Of a DNA stretch of 64,000 nt, positions 35,888-44,800 are shown piece by piece. How positions within the stretch are numbered: position 1 is the first letter of the stretch; the number at the start of each line of letters is the position of its first letter. Location: positions 372,756,386 to 372,820,385 of the forward strand of contig NC_073303.1 in assembly GCF_027595985.1 (NCBI RefSeq), read 5' to 3'. The notes below the pieces were generated by a model. It was not told where the DNA came from and made no database searches. It worked only from the letters and a program-made list of their open reading frames with translations. This DNA comes from Sorex araneus. Taxonomy: Eukaryota; Chordata; Mammalia; Eulipotyphla; Soricidae. The position numbers were made by a program, and so were the translations under genes.

Positions 35888-38800
35888 TTATTTTTTAATG
35901 GAGAGCCTTGACAGTTGAAGACCTCCTGAACCCAGCCACAGCCATGCTCAGGGCCACTCTCCACATGTTCAGGTGAGTCTCACGCATGAAGGAACCAGCA
36001 GAGGAACCCAGGTGTGCGGGACCTGGGGCCGAGATCTCCAAGACTGCTTGGATTGGGACTGGGTCTCTTCCACCCAGATCCCCCATTTTTCCAGTAGCTA
36101 GGCAGTTACGCCCAAAAACTGCCCCCGGTGTCATGTAATCTCATCAATGGCCAACATCTAGAGAATATAAAACAAAGTTCCTGGAAGTGCACGGCCGCAC
36201 TGAATAGCCTACTTCTCCCTCTTCGAGAACCTGACAAGCTACCAAGAGTCTATTGCCCACATGGGAGACCCTGGCAACTCCCTGTGGCGTGTTCATATCC
36301 CAAATGCAGTAACAGATATATACATACCTCTTGGAGAGCCCGACAAGCTACCGTGAGTATCTTCCCCGCACAGTAGAGCCTTGCAAGCTACCCATGAAGT
36401 ATTCAATATGCCAAAACCAGTAATGACAGGTCTCATGCCCCTGACCCTGAAAGAGCCTCCAATCATTGGGAAAGACAAGCAAGGAGAGGTTGCTAAAATC
36501 TCAGGGCTGAATATAATAGAGATGTTACTGGTACCCACTCGAGTAAATCGATGAATAATGGGATGGCAGTGATACAGTGATACTTCATTTTAAAGGAAAA
36601 GAGTGATATCATACCAAGGTCATATATTGCTAGTTCCTAATAAATGTCTCCAAATATATTTGAATCAATGAAGCTCAGATGACTCTAGATTAAAGTATGT
36701 ATCATTTCTTTCCCAGATATAGATTCATATTTGAGCTATTTAAGGGCATGATGGAAAAAGCATCAGAAATGAAATTTAGTCACAAAGGCTTATGGCCACT
36801 GGAGATTAGGAAAAGTGTAAGAAATGGGTCTAACAGTTTTTGACTTTGACTTTGGGTTGTTTCCCCTTTTCATTGCCTTTCCTTGCTCCAATGTTCAGTA
36901 ATATCATGTTCTCATGTTTTGCGCCAATATAAAGGCATAACAGTACATTTCCATAAAAACAAAAATAACTATTATAAAAGAAAGTGAAAGCCATTATGAG
37001 GAGACCAATCACCTTGGTTGTCGATGACTATGAAACTCGAGTTCTTTGTGCTGTCTACGGAGAGATTAAAGTAGAAATGCTCAACTTCTTCCGATTCATC
37101 TCTGTCCACAGCACTGATGGTCCGAATTACCTATAAAAATAGGAATGAAATTTAGATATTTTGAATTATTTCTTTGTTTCAAGTCTGGATATATATTATT
37201 TCTATTGTTATTGTTACCACTGGCTTTTATTAAAATTGTTTTATCAAAATATTTATGTGAATTATAGAGTATAACTGTCAAATTGGTAAAGAATACAATT
37301 TTTATTTTGTTATTGCCTAACATACATTTTTTAATTGTTTGAGGTTTCTATAGGTATTTTCTAAAAGTTTTCCAAATTTCTTATTTTAGATTAATATTCT
37401 GTCTTGAAGTTTCCTTCTAGACTTCTTCGTTCTTTCATTCTCTCCTTGCCTTTTTAATTGAATGCCAGTCATTAGAATTTTTTGAAGTTATATGTTTCCT
37501 GCTAATATTAAGAGTACAACCATGGTAAAGTTAATGACTTGTTAAAGTTTTGAGATTATTTTTTAATTGACTTGAGAAAATAATGCGCAAAAAGTTTAGG
37601 GGAAATATGCATGATTTACTTTGACCCATAAAGGTTATAAGAAAATTGTTCTACATAAATAAGATCTCCATATTTCAAATGAAGAAAATCATAAAAATTG
37701 AAGTAGTGCTGTTATGAGTAAATCATTTCTCAACCAATTCTGTTCTTTCAAGACTTGAATCTGTCAGTCAAGTAGTTACTATTGTCAAAAGAGATATGCT
37801 GTCAAGATTGCAGAGTGAGATTGTGACTAATTCTGAAAATTAAATTGATTATAGAAGTTATTGCTTTGAAATTTCTAGAATGAAAGTGCTTTTATAAATG
37901 TGTCAAACAAAAATATCTTTGGTTGAAAGATGATAGACCTCAACTTCCTAATGTTATACTTCAAAGAACAGACATCACGCATAAGAAGAAAAGACCTTGT
38001 AAGACGAATGACACTTGTTCATTATTTTCCTACAGTGAGATATATTTTACTACCTCACAATTCACAATTAAATGAGCAACCTATGGCTTATTTTAATTAT
38101 AAAATAAAAATATTCAACTTTAACATTTGCCTATAATAATAAATAGGATATCTGGGTAATGTTTTATTTTGGATTTTACTATGATTTTGTATCTCCAGAG
38201 GAAACGAGGGGATTTGATCTAATTTGGCTCCTGGTTTTGCTACTTATGAGTTCTTTCAGCTTAAAAAAATGGAAATAGTGGGGCAGGTATTTGGCTCAGT
38301 GATAGAGCACGTGCCTTGCAAGCATGAGGATCTGAGTTCAATTCCTAACACTGCTTGTTCCTCCAAGGACAGGCTGGACTGTATTAAGTTATTTCAGATC
38401 TGGCTGAAAATAGTGGGGGGAAGGGAAACAGGGCATGGAGAGTCAGGATTGGAGATACATAGACAAGGTGAAAGGATTTTGGCCATATAATAAATTCTCA
38501 CACTTATCACTTCACTTATCAATATTTTTGTGTGCATAGAGATTAATCACTTTTCTATTGGCTTAACACATTCAAAACATAACAGTAGTTCTATCAACTA
38601 TAGTCACGATGTGAAATATTAGATTCACAAACTTTCCTGACCTTACAGGGAAGAGTGAGTGACCTTTTATCAACCCTCTACATTCCTCTGTCCTTGACCC
38701 CTGAAACATCATTCCTCCCCTGTTCACACATCCTTTAATCCTAAACATTCTGTTGTTCAGCCAGCTGTGCATGCAAGGATATATTGTAAAATGCAGGGCA

Positions 38801-41800
38801 TACAGCCAGCAAACAAAATCAAATCTCTCAAAACAGTCAGGGAAATAGGTTAAAATGTTGCTGAAAAATAGATCTAGATCAAAAATAGTGGTTGAAAGAA
38901 AAAAATCTTAGTTATGACATGGGAAAAAACAATCTTTCAAAGGGAGAATTTTTCAATTCATCAAAATGAGTACAATTAAATATTAATTTATGAGAAAGTA
39001 TAATTACAAGAAAAGAATAAAACCAGAGAATAAATGCAAAAAAGATTATATATTAGGTAGTAAATAATACATTTTTTTGGTCAAAAATGATCAAATATTG
39101 GCAACATCATAAATTTCATTTTAGGTATTTATAATGAGTAAATCTGACTTTAAAGATAATCATGGAAAGCATGAAAATCATTTTCCCTTCATCACATACT
39201 CTGTACTATGATCTTATTTTCTAAAATATTGACATAGGAGGGCGGTGAGCTAAACTGTCATACCCAGAGATATTATCCTGACTATAAAAATGAGTCTAAT
39301 ACTCACTTCTCTACAAACTACAGCATCAGTTTTTTAAAAGCATGCAATTTTTTTGCCAGCTAGTCAAAACAGAGCAGTTATTCCTACAGATTTAGAGACA
39401 CAATTAAAAATTTTAAATCTGTTTCCTTGCCTGGAGAACTGATGTTAATGAAACATACTTCCAGGTTCAGTTGCAGAATAAATTTTTAAATAAGATTATA
39501 AATTATATTTGAATATATATCTTAAATTAATATACACATACTGAGAGTTAGCAGGCATAATTTATCAAAAACTGAAAAGGTCCATGATGAAAATTGGAAG
39601 TTGTGATAAATGGATACCTGAAATGGAATTTAAAAAAAAAAATTTACAAAGAGCATGCGCCTAGAGATGAGATGCAACTGAAATGGAAAAGCAGATGCCT
39701 TGGGGAACAGACTGTGTCACATAATTTCAAACTCTTGGCCTTCACAAGCCATCCAGGAGGGAGGGGAAAAAGCAGAAGGGTGGGTTAGACGTGACATAGG
39801 GACAGTAGTGGGAGATGTGGGACATCTCAGAGGTGAGAGAGGGATAGAAACTTTATGCATTAAAACCATGCATCAACATATTGCAACCCTGTTCCCTAAA
39901 TGGCAGCGAGGGACACAAGTGCAGATCCTGAGTGTGTGAGGTGCGAGTTGATCTCTCCAACAGCATGCTCGCTCCTCTCTCTACAACATAGGGGCTGCCT
40001 CCAAACTAATTTTAAAATATTCAGCTAAAATATTAGTGAGCTCTCAAGAAAAGTCAGAATATTGGTTCTGCAGCCCCTCCTTACTCGTCTTTCCCAAATC
40101 TCAGGGCTGAGACCAATGGAGACATTACTGGTGCCCGCTCGAGCAAATTGATGAACAACGGGATAACAGTGATACAGTGATTGGTTCTGCATATACACAC
40201 TGGTTTCTTAATGATACACACCCAAATCTTATGCAATATTATTCTAAAATGTTAATTCAGTTAAGAGTACTTGGAAAATAAAATTGTTGTCAAAATGATT
40301 TGCCTCTCTAATTAGACTGGATATTTAGTCATTGAGTCAGCCTATATTTGCATCTGCTTTCTTCTATCCTTAAGAAATGAATGCCAATAAATTTAAGTGA
40401 CAATTGTTAGGCATGTCCCTCCAATGAGAAAGTGATTCTGAATTAGACCTATTTTGGCAAAAATCAAACTAGAGAAAATAAAAAGTTGTGAACATGTGTT
40501 TGAAAAAAATCAAAGTAATAATTAAAAATAATAAGGGAATTAGGGTCACTGAGACAATCTGGACCTTATCTTTTTGTTTTCTTTGTTGAGCATGCTGCTA
40601 GGAAAAATCAACAAACTCATTCCAATATTTTGATCTGGACAAAAGCAAAGAAACAAGTTTCTTACCAGAACTCTGCAAAAAAAAAAATCACTTCTTTAAA
40701 TGCCACCAATATGTCATGTTTTGCTTTAACTTATACAAATCGACGTGTTCTCAGTTAAAATTACATAATTTCACATTTTTGCATATACATTTTCTGACAT
40801 ATAGAAAAAAAGTTATAAAATCTCATGTAAACTTTCATCTATACATGGTAATATATTATGTAAGAAAGTTTACTTAAGAAATATATGGTTTGGGGCTGGA
40901 GTGATAACACATTGGGTAGGGCGTTTGCCTTGCACGCGGCCAACCGGGCTTTAATTCCCAGCATCCCATATGTTCCCCTGAGCACCGTTAGGAGTTAATT
41001 CCTGAATGCATGAGCCAGGAGTAACCCCTGTGCATCGCTGGGTGTGACCCAAAAAGCCTAGATAAATAAATAAAAAAAATAAAAAGAAATACCCGGTTAA
41101 TTCCCTACATGAGTCAACTTGCCAAGTGATGGCAGCGGTAGTTTGAGTAGGTCAACTGAAACTTGACGTTTAGGGTGAGTTGCACTGGGACTGGGAAAGA
41201 AAAAGTCACCACACTTTATAATTATCTGTAACAAGTGGCACAAGGACTGCAGACCTCAGGCAGATTAGGGGAAAATAACAAATACTTAAAGTACAGAACA
41301 AAAGTCCACCTTAGGACACCCAAGAGCATACTATTTAAACAGCAGGTGTGAGAGGATCTGCCTTCTAAAATGAAAACGTAGGACTGACAAGATCTGAACT
41401 TTTTTGCTTGGGGGCCACGCCCAGCAGTTCTCAGGGATCACTCCTGGCGATGGTCAAGATCAATTACGTGATTTGAGGGATCAAACCGAGCTCAACTGCA
41501 CACAAGCCAAATTCCTACGTGCTGTACTATTGCTCAGACCCTTACACGATTTTAATTAAGAAAAATATGATCATTCAATTGTTACTTATGAACCTGTGAT
41601 CCCGAACCACTGAAGGAGATTTGTGTTTCACAATGCACATTCGGAGGTTAGCCTTTGAGTCCTTTGGCAAGTGGAGAAGACTTTCTCAGCAATGACCCAG
41701 GTAAAACCACTGGGAACAACACTTCCCGGCATGGCATAAAAGGGTGCACTGGTGTGACAGGTATGGGTGGAAGGTATCTTGATTAGAAGCAATATGAAAA

Positions 41801-44800
41801 TTGGTGAAGTATTTGCACTGAAGAGAATGCAACATTTTCCCCAACGGGAGATGCAGCTTCTTGGTCCCCAAATTTGCTGAAGGGTATGATGCTGTCACCA
41901 GGATAAGATATTTCACTACTTCCAAAGGAGATACATGTTCTTCTAACTATGGCCTATCACTAAATCTGACACTCATGAAAAGTTGTACATGCCTTTGGGT
42001 TGACCTAATAGACATAAATGATGCGTAACAACTATTATGTGGGTCCTGCAGGTTGACTGTGAGATTTAACTTTTGATTTTTGTTGATTTAAAGTTTGATT
42101 TTTACATGAAGGGTTCACTATAGGAGAAGCAATAGGTTCGAATTGGGCTGGAGCAAATCAAGATCAAGTTAAATTGATGATTTACAGAAATATTTGGAGA
42201 GAAAATAAACAGAACAGGGAGTGGACATGCGAGGGAAGGCTAGAATGAATTAAGAAATCACTTGGTGAGTCAGAGTAATTTTGCTAGAGGAACTTAAAAT
42301 ATAAGATAAAGCTTTCAAGGAAAATTTATGTAACCTCAGACTATCTGGAGAGAAATTTTCTCTAGTTTGTTCTATATGTAACTTGAAATAAAGGACAAAT
42401 AATTGCTGTAGCGATTTGGAAGGGACCTGAGTGAGGACACTGAGGCAAAAAGATGGATGAGAGTAAAACGAATCTGTGTGAAAAAGATAAAAAGAGAAGA
42501 CAGAGAGGATGAAGGCACTCAGGATCACAGTGTGGGATTGTAGGAATGTAGGCGAGAAAACATTTCAGCGGTGCCAGTACCAATCTCTTTACATTAGACA
42601 GGAAGTTGGTACGCAGTAATTTGATAATATATTTTATCATATTACTGATATACTTTATTTCTGGAAATATATTTGGCATCAGTCAAGATAATGGGAATCA
42701 TTAATTTGAAAAATGATAACTATTTCCAACAAACAGAGAGACAAATTGCACTAATGTCAGCTCATTTATTATATTCCATTTGCAAATCACTGAAAATTCT
42801 CTTCCCTACTTTCCACCCCACCCTGACCATTTACATTAACAACAACAACAAAATCCTGTTTACCCACATAGATCATTAAGGAAATGCCTAGATTCTTCTA
42901 GAATAGAGAGCAACTCTGCTGGCATTTTGATTATCTGTAATGAATGTATCATCTAACCAATGTAGATAGTAGGACACCTTGTAATTTGTCATTGAATTTC
43001 ATCTCTTTAAGTCAGGGAAACAAAACAAAAATGATCTTCACAAAGATATGAATACTTACTCAATTAGCTCAATTTACTATTGTGAGAATATTCTCTCCAT
43101 ATATTGTGCCATAATTAAAATTTATTTCCGTTTCTTTTACATGTTTAAAATGTTCACTTAATTGTTCTAAAACATGTAAGAAAAGAACTATGTTCCTAGC
43201 CAACATTTTAGTATATAGTCCATGTTGATGATGATTTTTTTTTTTCTGTACAACAGACCTGTGGACTGGTGCGATAGCACAGCGGGTAGGGTGTTTGCCT
43301 TGCATGCGGCCAACCCAGGTTCAATTCCTCCGTCGTCCCTCTCAGAGAACCCAGCAAACTACCAAGAGTAGCTAGGACAGTGCTACAGTGCTACAGTGGA
43401 GTGCTACAACAGACCTGTACGAGTTATATACTGTAATTTTAGATCCCTTAAACATTGCTCCTCCCTGATTCATTGTTTAGATTTTTAATTGTGCCTTAAG
43501 AAAGCTTAAAATTATTTATTAACTTAGAAGCATCACACTCATTCTTTCATATGAATGAATGGCCTTCTCTTGGTAATGTATACTCAATGATGTACGTATT
43601 TTTAACTCTCGTATATAATTAAATTTCAGAATGGATTAAAATGATAGTATGAATGCACATATTCCTTGCTCAGTATGGAAACACAGGATATGATTCCCTG
43701 TGTTTCAGTATTAAAGAGATTTTGTATGTACAGGATAACATTTCGGTATCTGTGCTGAAAATCATAATGGCCAAAAAAGAAAGGAGACAGAGAGACAGAG
43801 ACAGAGACAGAGAAAGAAAGAAGAAATGTGCCTGCCATGGAGGAGCGGTGGGGTGGGGTGGCAGGAAGGAAACCTGAGACATTGGTGGTGGGAAATGTAA
43901 GCTGGAGAAGGGACAGGTGTTGGAACATTACATAACTGAAACCCAACCTTATAAGTGTATCTCACTCTCTGTCATCCCGTTGCTCATCGATTTGCTCTAG
44001 CGGGCACCAGTAACATTTCTCATTGAGAGACTTATTAGACTTATTGTTACTGTTTTTGGCGTATCCAATACGCATGTAGCTTGCCAGGCTCTGCCCTGCG
44101 GGCTCCATACTCTCGGTAGCTTGCTGGGCTCTCCGAGAGGGGCGGAGGAATCGAACTCGGGTCGGTCTCGTGAAAGGCAAACGCCCAACCGCTGTGCTGT
44201 CACTCCAGCCCATCTCACTCTCATTCAATAAAAATTATTTTTTTAAAAAAAGATATTTTGACTGGGTTTGAGGACTAGTTGTCCTATCTTGATTTGTTCT
44301 ATCTATGGGGTGCCCTGGATTGAACCCACCCTGTTCCAGGTCCCAGTGTGTACAGTTTCTATTTTTGGGAGGGGTATTTCGGGGCTGGGCCACACCCACC
44401 CTTGCTTGGATTATTCTAGGCTCTGCACTCAGGGCTTACTTCTGGCGCTTGATCTGGGGACCAAATGGGTGCCAGTGATCTACCTGAGTCTGCCACCTGC
44501 AAGGCAAAAGCCCTGCCAGCTTTACCCTCTCTCATGCCCGTCTATTTTCTTTTGTCAAGGGCTTCTTATCATCAGCTGTAAAGTCCTTTTGTCTTTTTGG
44601 TTCTTTGCATATTGATTTCATGCGAAGTATTAATAGTTTTACAAGTTCTGTATTGTTTTCCTCTTGAGAGCTCTATTTTCAGGATGCTGCTTAAAGAACC
44701 TTAAAAGTGGCCTGCAATCAAAATTTGCATATGATGTTCATAGCTACAGGTGAACTATCTTTCGATGCTTATGTGTGTTGGTGGTTCATTTTGTCACCTC

